A program made the position numbers and the translations under genes. The notes under the pieces are model-generated. The model made no database searches, was not told where the DNA came from, and saw nothing but the letters and a program-made list of their open reading frames with translations. 64,000 nt of DNA from Pseudomonas fluvialis (GTDB taxonomy: Bacteria > Pseudomonadota > Gammaproteobacteria > Pseudomonadales > Pseudomonadaceae), in contig NZ_JACHLL010000003.1 of the NCBI RefSeq assembly GCF_014207935.1, positions 508,265 to 572,264 of the forward strand. Reading direction: 5' to 3'. Below, in pieces: positions 1 to 8,213 of the stretch (positions are counted from its first letter, which is position 1; every line of letters begins with the position of its first letter).

Positions 1-213
1 TTGCGGCACAAGTTGCAGGCCCTGCGAGTCAAGGTGCGCAGCACCGACAAGGTGCTCAACACCATTACCGCCTCCTTCGGTATCGCCATGGCCCAGGCCG
101 ATGACACCCCGGAAAGCCTGCTGGTGCGTGCCGACGATGCGCTCTACCAGGCCAAGCGCAATGGCCGCAATCAGGTCCAGCCAGCCCTCGACACGCCACA
201 GCTAAGCGCTTGA
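1..213 (+). CDS. GGDEF-domain protein, C-terminal fragment (probable diguanylate cyclase)
   Basis: The reading frame is open from the first base, so the gene is cut by the window edge and only the last 70 residues are seen. They contain the end of a GGDEF domain: the ITASFGIA strand and the ADDALYQAKRNGRN helix that closes this fold. Family members make cyclic di-GMP from two GTP. The GGDEF active-site motif and any sensory domain lie upstream of the window, so activity cannot be judged. A 136-bp gap with no clear terminator separates it from the next gene. Confidence 0.85.
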   Translation: MRHKLQALRVKVRSTDKVLNTITASFGIAMAQADDTPESLLVRADDALYQAKRNGRNQVQPALDTPQLSA

Positions 214-349
214 TTTGAGTGGCGTTAAGCTTTGCGGTTAAATACCGCGCGTGTCGCAGCGATTTCCCTCCTGTCGATATAGGCAAGCAACGTCACCTCT
301 GACGATGCGGGCTCTTGTATTTACCATCCATGCCACGAGTTGATTATCA

Positions 350-973
350 ATGCTGAAAATCGTCCATCTGCTGACGGGCGTTACCGCCCTGCTGTTGTCC
401 TTTATTCCGTCCCTGCGCGCCGAAGCGGTGCCCTACCTGCAACAAGCCGACGCTATCTACCTGACCCTGCTGGGCCTGCTCAACCTGTTGCTGGCGCCGC
501 AGCTGCCACATTGGCAAGGCAATCGCCAGCTGTTGCAAAGTTTCTGCTCCGCCCTGCTGGTTGCCGCCGTGGCGCTGCAAAGCCTGGGCGTCCTCGCCCC
601 GCTCAGCACCCTGGCCGGCCAACCGGTGATTCTGCTCAGCCTGCTGAGCGCCGCTGTCGCCACACTGCTGCACGTTGCCAACAACTTCCGCGGCGAAACC
701 CGCCAGGGCGACAGCTTTGCCTATAGCCCCATTGAAGCGGGCAGCGCCCAAGGCAACCGCGAGACCGGTACGGTCAAGTGGTTCAATACCTCCAAAGGCT
801 TTGGCTTCATCTCCCGCGACACTGGCGACGATATCTTCGTGCACTTTCGCGCCATCCGCGGCGAAGGTCACCGCATCCTGATCGAAGGCCAGCGCGTGGA
901 GTTCTCGGTGATTCAGCGCGACAAAGGCCTGCAAGCCGAAGACGTGATCGCCGCTGCGCCCAATCGCCGCTAA
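350..973 (+). CDS. Membrane protein with C-terminal cold-shock domain
   Basis: This 207-residue protein joins two parts. The first 110 residues are hydrophobic, with about three to four membrane segments (roughly 5-20, 36-50, 62-80 and 92-110). Residues 139-203 form a complete cold-shock domain with RNP1 (KGFGFI, 149-154) and RNP2 (DIFVHF, 161-166), which bind single-stranded RNA or DNA in this family. The architecture suggests a nucleic-acid-binding domain tethered to the inner membrane. It occupies the place of PAO1 PA0961 as I recall it. Its RNA targets cannot be read from the sequence. A strong hairpin terminator follows. Confidence 0.85.
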   Translation: MLKIVHLLTGVTALLLSFIPSLRAEAVPYLQQADAIYLTLLGLLNLLLAPQLPHWQGNRQLLQSFCSALLVAAVALQSLGVLAPLSTLAGQPVILLSLLSAAVATLLHVANNFRGETRQGDSFAYSPIEAGSAQGNRETGTVKWFNTSKGFGFISRDTGDDIFVHFRAIRGEGHRILIEGQRVEFSVIQRDKGLQAEDVIAAAPNRR

Positions 974-987
974 GCGCAGGCGAAAGA

Positions 988-1014
988 AAAAGCCCAGCGA
1001 TGCTGGGCTTTTTT
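988..1014. terminator. Intrinsic terminator after the cold-shock-domain gene
   Basis: AAGCCCAGC and GCTGGGCTT form a perfect stem with a two-base loop, with A-rich sequence on the left and a T run on the right. It lies between convergent genes (cold-shock fusion on plus, slyX on minus) and can serve both. Confidence 0.85.
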
Positions 1015-1025
1015 ATGTCCATAGT

Positions 1026-1235
1026 TCAGTAGTGCGGCGGCGGTGGCTCATCGCCCAAGGGCTCGCCGACCTGGCCGGCCAGGTCTTCCTGGCGCCGCGC
1101 CAGCGCCGCCAACTGCAGCTGCAGGCGCTCGATATCGCGCTGTTGACGGGCAATCTCATCGCTCATGGTCATCAGGGCGTCATCCTGGAAGGCCACCCGG
1201 GTCTCCAGTTCCATCAAACGCAGCTCAACACTCAT
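1026..1235 (-). CDS. slyX: SlyX family protein
   Basis: A 69-residue coiled-coil protein. It starts MSVELRLMELETRVAFQDD and ends in a proline-rich PPPPHY tail, the typical SlyX pattern: heptad-rich helix, then a short proline tail ending in tyrosine. The molecular role of SlyX is not established. Its first four bases overlap the end of the upstream HIT gene, so the two are probably co-transcribed. Confidence 0.85.
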   Translation of the reverse strand: MSVELRLMELETRVAFQDDALMTMSDEIARQQRDIERLQLQLAALARRQEDLAGQVGEPLGDEPPPPHY

Positions 1236-1663
1236 GCCGACTCTCCGGCGAACTGAAAGTCATCGTCCAGTGCCATGCGCAGCTTGTCCCGCAGGGCTGC
1301 CACCTGTTCGTCACTGTAGGGCTTGGCCGGGTGTTTGCCCCAGACCGGCGCAGGCCAGGCCGGATCATCCTTGCGCCGCACGATGACGTGCATGTGCAAC
1401 TGGCTGACCACATTGCCCAGAGTTGCCACGTTCATCTTGTCGGCTTTGAAGGTGTCCTTGAGCACTTCCGCCAACTCCGTGCTCTCGCGCCACAACTGTT
1501 GCTGTTCCTGGGCATCGAGCTGAAACAGCTCGCTCACCTCATCACGGCGTGGCACCAGAATGAACCAGGGATAATTGGCATCGTTCATCAACAACAGGCG
1601 ACAGAGAGGGAAGTCTCCCAGCAGCACAGTGTCCTGCTGCAGGCGTTGATCCAGGGTGAACAT
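1232..1663 (-). CDS. HIT family protein
   Basis: A 143-residue histidine-triad protein. The active-site motif QLHMHVIVR fits the HxHxHxx signature, with the middle histidine as the expected nucleophile in the family, although the first histidine position is occupied by Q. HIT proteins hydrolyse or transfer nucleotides from AMP conjugates; the substrate is unknown here. I chose ATG at 1663 (MFTLDQ), which has GGAG eight bases upstream, over a TTG five codons earlier. The gene overlaps slyX by four bases. Confidence 0.85.
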   Translation of the reverse strand: MFTLDQRLQQDTVLLGDFPLCRLLLMNDANYPWFILVPRRDEVSELFQLDAQEQQQLWRESTELAEVLKDTFKADKMNVATLGNVVSQLHMHVIVRRKDDPAWPAPVWGKHPAKPYSDEQVAALRDKLRMALDDDFQFAGESA

Positions 1664-1740
1664 GGCATTTCTCCGCAAAGGCCTTCTAATTCAGCGTAGC
1701 CATGCAAAGCTGGCGACGTGTTGCAAGAATACCCCAGCAG

Positions 1741-3201
1741 TCACTGGCGCGGCAGACGCACGCGTACCTCCAAGCCACCCAGGCTTGCCGTGTGCAGGCT
1801 GATCTCGCCACGATGCAGCTCGACGATGCGCTGCACGATGGACAGCCCCAGACCGGCCCCCTGCCCCGGGCCCTGCCGATAGAAACGTTGGAACAATTGC
1901 TCGCGCTGCTCTTGCGGCACGCCCGGCCCACTGTCCTGCACACTGAGCTGCAGGCTGCCGTCCAGAGCCAAAAGATCAAGCTGAATACGGCCGCCTTCCG
2001 GGGTGTACTGCAAAGCATTGCCGACCAGGTTCTGCAAGAGAATCCCCAGGCTCGGTGCATCTCCACGCAGCAGAAAATCGGCCGTTTCATCCAACTCCAG
2101 CGTCAACTCCTGATCACGCTCCAACGCCAGCGGAATCAGCTCCGCCAGTTCCTGACGCAGAAAAGCCGCGAGATCAAAAGGCTGCATGGCCAGTTGCACG
2201 GCATTTGGCTCAAGACGGGCCAAGGTCAGTAACTGGGTCACCACCCGCGTGGCGCGATCCACGCCACCAATCAACTGCGCCAGTGCCGCATCACGCTCGT
2301 CAGCGCTGCCGGCAGAAACGGCGTTCTGCGCATGAATCCGCAGCACCGCCAGCGGGGTACGCAACTCGTGAGCGGCATCGGCGAGAAAGCGCTTTTCCCG
2401 CTCCAGCAACACATTGACCTGCTGGAGCAGACGATTGAGCGAGGCCGCCATCGGTTCAAGCTCGCTGGGCAGGGGAGCCAGCACCAGCGGTGCCAGATTG
2501 TCCGGGTCGCGGCTCTTGAGAAAATTGACCATCTGCTGTAGCGGCAGCAAGCCCATACCCACCGCCACCCATACCAGCAGCGCCAGCAGCGGCAAGCCGA
2601 GCAGATCGGGCAGCAGGCTGCGCATGGCTATTTTCTCCACCAGCTCGCCACGCACATCACCACGCTCGGCGACCATGATCCACTTGCCGGCCTGTTGATC
2701 TTGCAGCATGAACACCCGCCAATGGTAACGACCGAGAGGGACAGTGTGATAGCCGAGCAGATCGACGCCGGTACTGCTCAGCGGCTCGGCGCCCTGATGC
2801 GCATGAGCCTGCGGCGCCTGCTGATGGAAATCCACGATCATCCGCCGCAGCAGATCGGCTGGAGCGCTGGCCGATTGCAGCAGCACCTGCCCGCTATCAT
2901 CGAGCACCTGAAAGGCCAGCTTGCCCTCATAGGGATGGCCGTTTGCCGGCAATGCCTCACTAGCCGCGCGCTGGCTGAGCAGAGCGCTATTGAGCGCGCG
3001 CTGCATCAGTTCCCGGGTCGCCTGCGGCATGTCGCCACCCACCATGCCTTGCAGAATGCGCGCGGTCTGCGCCAGCTGGGCATCGAACAGTTCCTCGATC
3101 TCATGCTGCGCATCGAAGTAGCTTTTCAGTGAGATGGCCGTCAGCGACAGCACCAACACACCCAGCACAAGACCGAGAATCCGCGCGCGAATCGAGCGCA
3201 T
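1741..3201 (-). CDS. Two-component sensor histidine kinase, QseC/PmrB-like
   Basis: A 486-residue inner-membrane sensor kinase. It has a first membrane segment at about residues 8-28, a periplasmic region of about 155 residues, and a second segment near 190-215. A HAMP-type linker follows, then the HisKA box with HELRTPLAVL (phospho-acceptor His about 278) and an ATPase domain with an N box (LQNLVGNALQYT), DSGPGVP and GAGLGLSIV. It overlaps the response-regulator gene by one base (TGATG), so they form one cognate pair. It is the last gene of the seven-gene operon starting at 8147. The signal it senses is unknown; the neighbours suggest it may monitor the operon's own product. Confidence 0.9.
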   Translation of the reverse strand: MRSIRARILGLVLGVLVLSLTAISLKSYFDAQHEIEELFDAQLAQTARILQGMVGGDMPQATRELMQRALNSALLSQRAASEALPANGHPYEGKLAFQVLDDSGQVLLQSASAPADLLRRMIVDFHQQAPQAHAHQGAEPLSSTGVDLLGYHTVPLGRYHWRVFMLQDQQAGKWIMVAERGDVRGELVEKIAMRSLLPDLLGLPLLALLVWVAVGMGLLPLQQMVNFLKSRDPDNLAPLVLAPLPSELEPMAASLNRLLQQVNVLLEREKRFLADAAHELRTPLAVLRIHAQNAVSAGSADERDAALAQLIGGVDRATRVVTQLLTLARLEPNAVQLAMQPFDLAAFLRQELAELIPLALERDQELTLELDETADFLLRGDAPSLGILLQNLVGNALQYTPEGGRIQLDLLALDGSLQLSVQDSGPGVPQEQREQLFQRFYRQGPGQGAGLGLSIVQRIVELHRGEISLHTASLGGLEVRVRLPRQ

Positions 3202-3860
3202 CAGGCCTTCTCCGCCATGTAGCCAACACCCCGCACGGTACGGATCAGTTCGGGAAAGAACTTCTTGCGCAGGTGATGCACATGCACCTCCAGGGCATTG
3301 CTCTCGACTTCCTCATCCCAGCCATACAGCACCTGCTGCAGACGATCACGGGTCAGCACCCGGCCCGGCTGCACCAGCAACTCGTGCAGCAGGAGAAACT
3401 CCTTGCGCGGCAGGCTGAGGCTCTGGCCCTGCCAGGTCACCAGTTGGCTGGAGGGATCGAGAACGATTCCGCGGTACTCAAGCAGCGGTTCGGACCGGTT
3501 GAAACTGCGCCGCAGCAAGGCGCGCAAGCGTGCCTTGAGTTCGGCCACATCGAAGGGCTTGACCAGATAGTCGTCGGCGCCGGCATCCAGCCCGGCAATA
3601 CGATCACCCGTGGCATCGCGGGCCGTGAGCACCAGCACCGGCAACTGGTGCTTGCCACTGCGCACGCGCTTGAGCACCTGCAGACCATCCAGGCGCGGCA
3701 GCCCCAGGTCGAGAATCACCAAGTCGAAACTCTCCTGCTCGATGGCGTGCACAGCACTCAAACCATCCAGCAGCCAGTCCACCGTGTAGCCCTCCGGCTT
3801 GAGGGCTGCACGAATACCCTCACCGAGGGCCGGATCATCTTCCACCAGCAGCAAACGCAT
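3201..3860 (-). CDS. OmpR-family response regulator, QseB/PmrA-like
   Basis: A 219-residue regulator. The receiver has the acidic pocket (EDD, residues 7-9), phospho-acceptor Asp in VILDLGLP and Lys in VKPF. The winged-helix DNA-binding domain carries the YGWDEEVESNALEVHVHHLRKK region typical of the QseB/PmrA/TctD subgroup. That subgroup recognises direct repeats of the CTTAA type, and one (8197-8213) lies upstream of the operon's first gene. That makes autoregulation likely, by inference. It follows the TPR gene by 20 bp and overlaps the kinase gene. Confidence 0.92.
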   Translation of the reverse strand: MRLLLVEDDPALGEGIRAALKPEGYTVDWLLDGLSAVHAIEQESFDLVILDLGLPRLDGLQVLKRVRSGKHQLPVLVLTARDATGDRIAGLDAGADDYLVKPFDVAELKARLRALLRRSFNRSEPLLEYRGIVLDPSSQLVTWQGQSLSLPRKEFLLLHELLVQPGRVLTRDRLQQVLYGWDEEVESNALEVHVHHLRKKFFPELIRTVRGVGYMAEKA

Positions 3861-3880
3861 GCGCAGTCCTTAGGGTCCTG

Positions 3881-4528
3881 TTACTTCAGTTCGGCCGCGA
3901 CCTTGTCCAGTAGCGCCTGGATTTCCGCCTGACGGCCACGATCCGCCACCTCACGCCCAGGGCGCGGTTTGGCTGCCTGCGCCTTGAGCAAGGCAGCACG
4001 AGCATCAGCATAACGCTCCTGACGGTAGAGGAAATCCCCGTAGAAGTAGTTGGGATCGATGCCATCAGGATTCAGGGTCAGCGCCTTGTTCAGCATGGCC
4101 TCGGCCTTGTCATCATCGCCAAAGCCAACCGGCCAGCCCGGCACCTGATAATACAGCGCACCCAGACTGGTATACGCAGAGCCATCCAGAGCCTGATCAT
4201 TTTTGGCCAGCGCCTGCTCCAGACTGGCCTTGGAGGCTTTGACCAGGTCCAGCGCTCCCAGACCGCCCTTGGCCCCGGCATAGGTACTCAGAATGATTCC
4301 GCGCCAGATCAGCAGCTCCGGCGCCGGGTTGTTGCGCACCTCGGTCTCGGCCTGCGCCGCCAGCTCGGCAAAAGCCGCTTCGCGCTGCTTCTCCGGCAAC
4401 TGGTAATTGACCTCGGCCCAGCGGCTCTGCAAGCGCGTCAGCGCCTCATTGACGTCAGCCGCCCAACTCATCAGCGGCGCTGCCAGCAGTCCGGCCAGCA
4501 ATACCGCGGTCGTTTTCATCTTGCGCAT
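3881..4528 (-). CDS. Exported TPR protein
   Basis: A 215-residue protein with a signal peptide (about residues 1-24, ending SWAAD) followed by helical repeats of tetratricopeptide type. The clearest unit is NPNYFYGDFLY-like, near residues 150-180. It probably works in the periplasm as an interaction scaffold. It has a good GGAGGAA ribosome site and sits 26 bp after the SDR gene and 20 bp before the response regulator, inside the same operon. It could present a ligand or partner to the adjacent sensor kinase, but nothing in the sequence proves this. Confidence 0.8.
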   Translation of the reverse strand: MRKMKTTAVLLAGLLAAPLMSWAADVNEALTRLQSRWAEVNYQLPEKQREAAFAELAAQAETEVRNNPAPELLIWRGIILSTYAGAKGGLGALDLVKASKASLEQALAKNDQALDGSAYTSLGALYYQVPGWPVGFGDDDKAEAMLNKALTLNPDGIDPNYFYGDFLYRQERYADARAALLKAQAAKPRPGREVADRGRQAEIQALLDKVAAELK

Positions 4529-4554
4529 GGCGATTCCTCCCAGGAAGGTCTTGA

Positions 4555-5340
4555 TTACTTGCGGGCAAAACGTTGAATGACAGGCAGCTGCTTGCGCAGC
4601 GCCTGATCGACGACCCGTGGCAACAGGCCGTTAAGACGCACGAAGAGTTTCTCCGGCCAGCCCATGTACAGCTCCTCGCGCTCGGACTCGATCGCCGCGC
4701 GTACGGTACTGGCCACCAGTTGCGGATCGTCCATGGCCACTTTCAGCTCGGTGTTCATCGCCACCACGCTGTCGCTGTTCATGCTGGTGCGCGTAGCCCG
4801 CGGCGCCAGATAGAGCACCTTGATCTGGGTATCGGCCAGTTCACGGCGCAGCGCCTCGGAAAAGCCGCGGATGGCGAACTTGCTGGCGCAATAGGCGGTA
4901 AACCCGGGATAGCCGATGGAGCCGAAAGTCGAACCGATATTGACCACCAGCGCCCGCCCCTGCTGACGCAGAATCGGCAACAGACGATGGGTCAACTGCA
5001 GGGTTGCGGTGACATTGAGCTGCACCAGCTCGGCAATGGCCTCCTCATCCTGCTGATCGAGCAGGCTGAACTGATTGACCCCGGCTGCATTGATCAGGGC
5101 ATTGATGCCGGAGAAGCGCCGGGCCGCCGACTGCACGGCTTCGCGGCCAACGCGTTCGCGGATATCCGCCACCACCCACTCGATCTGCCCCGGATAAGCC
5201 GCGGCCATCTGCTCCAGACCGGCCGCCGTGCGCCCGACCAGCAGCAAGCGCGCACCTCCTTCAGCCAGTACCGATACCAAAGCACGGCCAATGCCACCAC
5301 TGGCACCGGTGACCACCGCCCGACATTCATTGAGCTGCAT
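4555..5340 (-). CDS. SDR-family NAD(P)-dependent oxidoreductase
   Basis: A 261-residue short-chain dehydrogenase. The nucleotide-binding motif TGASGGIGRAL is at about residues 12-22, NAAGVNQ near 85, catalytic Ser in VNIGSTFGSIG, and the YxxxK pair in YCASKFA at about 155. A basic C-terminal helix follows (LRKQLPVIQRFARK). Such enzymes reduce or oxidise carbonyl or hydroxyl groups. The substrate is unknown. The neighbouring AMP-ligase suggests an acyl-derived substrate. It starts 10 bp after the haem-oxygenase-like gene, with GAGGAGA as ribosome site. Confidence 0.88.
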   Translation of the reverse strand: MQLNECRAVVTGASGGIGRALVSVLAEGGARLLLVGRTAAGLEQMAAAYPGQIEWVVADIRERVGREAVQSAARRFSGINALINAAGVNQFSLLDQQDEEAIAELVQLNVTATLQLTHRLLPILRQQGRALVVNIGSTFGSIGYPGFTAYCASKFAIRGFSEALRRELADTQIKVLYLAPRATRTSMNSDSVVAMNTELKVAMDDPQLVASTVRAAIESEREELYMGWPEKLFVRLNGLLPRVVDQALRKQLPVIQRFARK

Positions 5341-5350
5341 GGTTATCTCC

Positions 5351-6004
5351 TCAGGCCGACAGCGGCAAGCTGCGGAACATATCGCCGTACAGGCGGTAAA
5401 CCACCCGCGCGGTATGGATCACGGCCTGCTTGTCTTCGTCGCGTTCCAGTTTGTTCATCAGGTTCTCGTAGAACTTGATGTGTTCGATATCCAGGCTGCC
5501 GTGGGACGTCAGGTAGCTGAAGGCCTTGTTCGGCAGCCCCAGCTTGCCCTGGATCACACCAGCCGCCTGGGTGGCCAGGGCAATGCTGGTGCCTTCGAGC
5601 ACGTTGACCATGCCGAAGAAACTCACCGGATTACCGCGATTGATGCGGTCGTAGACATAGCTGACCATCAGCTCGGTCGGCAGCTGCGGCTGCCCGTGAC
5701 GTACCGCTTCGGCGTCGGCACCGCAGGCGCGGATATCATTGAGAATCCACTCCTGATGGCCGTACTCCTCCTCGATGTACTCGGCAATCGCCTCGCGCAG
5801 CCACTCCAGGCGCTCCGGCAGACGTGCACCACAGGCCATCAGCAGCGGCACGGTGTGCTTGACGTGGTGGTAGGCCTCGGTAAGGAACGCCACATAGCTG
5901 GGCAGGCTGACGGTACCGGCCATCGCCTGCTGGATGATCGGCGCGCCCAGCAGGTATTCACGTTCGGCAGCGGTTTCTTGTTGCAGCAGATCAAAGAAGT
6001 TCAT
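5351..6004 (-). CDS. Haem-oxygenase-fold (TenA/HDO-like) protein, putative iron-containing oxygenase
   Basis: A 217-residue all-helical protein of the TenA/haem-oxygenase-like fold, often annotated as iron-containing redox enzyme. Candidate metal ligands are in conserved-looking helices: EAYHHVKH (about 45), EYIEEEYGHQEW (about 80-90) and DIEHIKFYENL (about 178). That pattern resembles haem-oxygenase-like diiron oxidases (for example the UndA class), which act on fatty acids or amino acids, rather than thiaminase TenA. I chose ATG 6004, spaced six bases from GAGGA. It lies 9 bp after the ligase gene. The reaction is unassigned. Confidence 0.8.
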   Translation of the reverse strand: MNFFDLLQQETAAEREYLLGAPIIQQAMAGTVSLPSYVAFLTEAYHHVKHTVPLLMACGARLPERLEWLREAIAEYIEEEYGHQEWILNDIRACGADAEAVRHGQPQLPTELMVSYVYDRINRGNPVSFFGMVNVLEGTSIALATQAAGVIQGKLGLPNKAFSYLTSHGSLDIEHIKFYENLMNKLERDEDKQAVIHTARVVYRLYGDMFRSLPLSA

Positions 6005-6013
6005 GTTCAATCC

Positions 6014-7474
6014 TCAAAGACTGTGGGTCGCCATCAGGGTTTCGATGGCGGTCTGGTAGTGAGCAAACAGGGCAACACGACGCAGCCGGCCATTGCTGGT
6101 GGCCATGCCGTTGTCAGCAGTAAAAGGTTGTTCGGCGCGGATCCAGTGATGCACCCGAGCGTAATCCGGCAGGCTGGCATTGACCGCATCGACGGCAGCC
6201 TGCACATCGGCATCGGGGGTGGCGGGAAAGCGCAGGGTCAGAACCGCCACATTGGCCGGAAGAGCCTCGCCATGCAGCCAGGCCTGGGCGATCGGCAACT
6301 GCTGAACCAGCTCCGCCTCCACCCACTCGGGGTTGACGTTACGCCCGTAGGCCGTGATGAACTGGTTCTTCTTGCGCCCATGCAGGACCAGAAACGAGTC
6401 CTCGAAATGGCCCAGATCACCCGTCGCCAGCCACTCATTCTGAGCACAAGGCTCTCCAAGATAGCCAAGCATCTGCGCACCGCGCACCAGCACCTCGCCA
6501 TCATCGGCCAGGCGCACCTCGACATGCGCCAGCGGCTCGCCGACAGTCCCGGGACGACGGGCCTCAGGGCGATTAAGGCAGACCACCGAAGCGCATTCCG
6601 ACAGGCCATATCCCTCGAATACCGGCAGACCCAGCGCCCCGGCGCGCTCCAGCAGCGGCTGAGCCACCCGACCACCACCCACGGCAATAAAGCGCAGCGA
6701 GGACGGAATGGGCAGCCCGCGCTCGGCAGCCGTGACCAGTGCCAGAAGCAACTGCGGCAAGAGGATCAGACTGTGCGGCTGAATCTTGTTCAGGGCTTGC
6801 AGAAAGCTCGGCAGATCGAACTGGCTCGCGCCTTTCAGGCCCACCTGAGCCAGCGGCAGCAACTCGATACGAGCGCCCGCCAGCAGCGGCGCATAAATCC
6901 CGGCGATGTTTTCCAAGAGGGTCGCCAGCGGCAATACGCACAGATGACGCTCGACCTGACAGCTCAGGCTCGCCTGCCACAGGCTGTGCGCCACGCGCAG
7001 CTGTACATCGGCATCCAGGCACACGCCCTTGGGCTGCCCGGTGGTACCCGAGGTATAGGTGATCTTCAGGGTGCCGACAGGCAACTCGGCAACCTGAGCC
7101 AGGGAGCGTCGGGCAATGCCTGCATCAGTCGGCACGAAGCCGAGCCCGGCAAACGCCGCCGGGTCGCTACTGATAAGCGTATCCACGCCCGAGCTGTCCA
7201 GCACATGGCGCTGCTGATCGCCCGAGAAAAAGCCCGGCAGTGGCACACAGGGCAAGTTGGCCTGCAAACAGGCAAGGTCCCACAGCACCCAGTCAATACC
7301 ATTATCCAGGGCCAGACTGACCCGACGCGCACCATGGCGCAGCAGCAGATCTGCACGCGCACCAACCTGCTCCAGCAATTGCCGATAGCTCAGCTGCCGA
7401 GCGCCCTCGCCCAAGGCCGGCGCGTCGCCACGCGCCACCATCCCGGCGAAGAACTGCTCAACCACAGGCGACAT
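6014..7474 (-). CDS. AMP-dependent acid-CoA/acyl ligase
   Basis: A 486-residue ANL-superfamily adenylating enzyme. Motifs in order are the phosphate-binding loop ITYTSGTTGQPKGVCLD (about 155-170), the GYGLSE-type motif A5 (FEGYGLSECASVVC), the TGDLGHF motif with its Asp, and the hinge GRKKNQFITAYGRNVNPEWVE. The usual catalytic Lys region is near the C terminus (TSNGRLRR), where an Arg seems to occupy the place of Lys. ANL enzymes activate carboxylates as acyl-AMP. The start at ATG 7474 has GGAGG six bases away, and the gene overlaps the end of the upstream hemolysin-family gene. Substrate unknown; fatty acid is plausible. Confidence 0.88.
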   Translation of the reverse strand: MSPVVEQFFAGMVARGDAPALGEGARQLSYRQLLEQVGARADLLLRHGARRVSLALDNGIDWVLWDLACLQANLPCVPLPGFFSGDQQRHVLDSSGVDTLISSDPAAFAGLGFVPTDAGIARRSLAQVAELPVGTLKITYTSGTTGQPKGVCLDADVQLRVAHSLWQASLSCQVERHLCVLPLATLLENIAGIYAPLLAGARIELLPLAQVGLKGASQFDLPSFLQALNKIQPHSLILLPQLLLALVTAAERGLPIPSSLRFIAVGGGRVAQPLLERAGALGLPVFEGYGLSECASVVCLNRPEARRPGTVGEPLAHVEVRLADDGEVLVRGAQMLGYLGEPCAQNEWLATGDLGHFEDSFLVLHGRKKNQFITAYGRNVNPEWVEAELVQQLPIAQAWLHGEALPANVAVLTLRFPATPDADVQAAVDAVNASLPDYARVHHWIRAEQPFTADNGMATSNGRLRRVALFAHYQTAIETLMATHSL

Positions 7475-8147
7475 CACTCACCTCCAGCGACGGGTAGAAG
7501 GCCTCAAGGCCCAGTCGACGGTAAAGACCGTGAGCCTCCAGGCGCGTATGCCCACCCCAGATATCACCAACCATTACCTGCGGCTTGGTGGCGTAGTAGC
7601 TACCCCAATCTGCCAAATCGGCGCCCATGCGCTGTGGGTCAGCAAGGCCCAGCGAAATCGGGCTGAGCCCCAGACGCTGAAAGCTGTTGAGCAGGCTCAG
7701 GGTGCCGGTAAAGGTCACCCAGCGGAAACCCTGGCTGACCAGAAAATGCGTCATGGCGATGATCAACAAGCGTGCATGACCCGCCTCGAGCGCACCAAGA
7801 TTGCCCACCTCGACAATTTCATCGCGCGCAACCGAACGACCACTGCGCTGGGCAATGGCCTCCTCGATGGGCATATCCAGGTAACGTTCAAGAAACAACA
7901 CACCCTGTGCAGCGTTACGAACCCCTACAGCCGCGCGCAGCGTCCCCTGCTCATCATCCAGCCCCAGCAGACAGGGCATGAAATGCTGGATATGTGCGCC
8001 GTAGTGCTCGGCAAAGCGCTCACGAATAAAAAATTCCAGGCGTTCTCGTGTATTTGTGCACGCGTCTTGCTTAACCAAGCTCAGCGTAAGGGAAGACTGT
8101 TGACCGATCTTTGCCAACAGCGTGGCCGGTGCCCCCTGAAACTCCAT
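7458..8147 (-). CDS. Thermostable hemolysin family protein (GNAT-like)
   Basis: A 229-residue protein resembling the delta-VPH/thermostable hemolysin family. Recognisable segments are FFIRERFAEHYGAHIQHFMPCLLGL, VGVRNA, FLERYLDMPIEEAI, VEVGNLGA and FVSQGFRWVTFTGT-like strands. The layout resembles GNAT/autoinducer-synthase acyltransferases, so an acyl-transfer role with the neighbouring ligase is more plausible than a toxin (inference). I chose ATG 8147 with GAGGT six bases upstream, rather than the longer frame to 8216, which would overlap the regulatory box. It is the first gene of the seven-gene operon. Confidence 0.82.
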   Translation of the reverse strand: MEFQGAPATLLAKIGQQSSLTLSLVKQDACTNTRERLEFFIRERFAEHYGAHIQHFMPCLLGLDDEQGTLRAAVGVRNAAQGVLFLERYLDMPIEEAIAQRSGRSVARDEIVEVGNLGALEAGHARLLIIAMTHFLVSQGFRWVTFTGTLSLLNSFQRLGLSPISLGLADPQRMGADLADWGSYYATKPQVMVGDIWGGHTRLEAHGLYRRLGLEAFYPSLEVSDVACG

Positions 8148-8196
8148 GATCGAACCTCGTGGCATGGAAGTGATGGGAGCAGTGTGTGGCGGCAGT

Positions 8197-8213
8197 CTTA
8201 ACCGACCCTTAAG
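8197..8213 (-). promoter_or_regulatory. PmrA/QseB-type box upstream of the hemolysin-ligase-HDO operon
   Basis: CTTAAC-CGACC-CTTAAG on the plus strand (CTTAAG-GGTCG-GTTAAG on minus) matches the YTTAAK-N5-YTTAAK direct repeat known for PmrA/QseB-type regulators. It lies about 50 bases upstream of ATG 8147. The operon itself encodes a regulator of that subgroup. The flanks are G/C rich and no good -10 is visible, as expected of an activated promoter. Binding is inferred, not shown. Confidence 0.6.

Noticed and set aside
5228..7666. Open frame of 812 codons on the plus strand, antisense to the SDR, HDO and ligase genes
   Set aside because: Composition is that of a high-GC antisense shadow (rich in Gln, His, Arg), with no domain and no ribosome site. 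The minus-strand genes have clear motifs.
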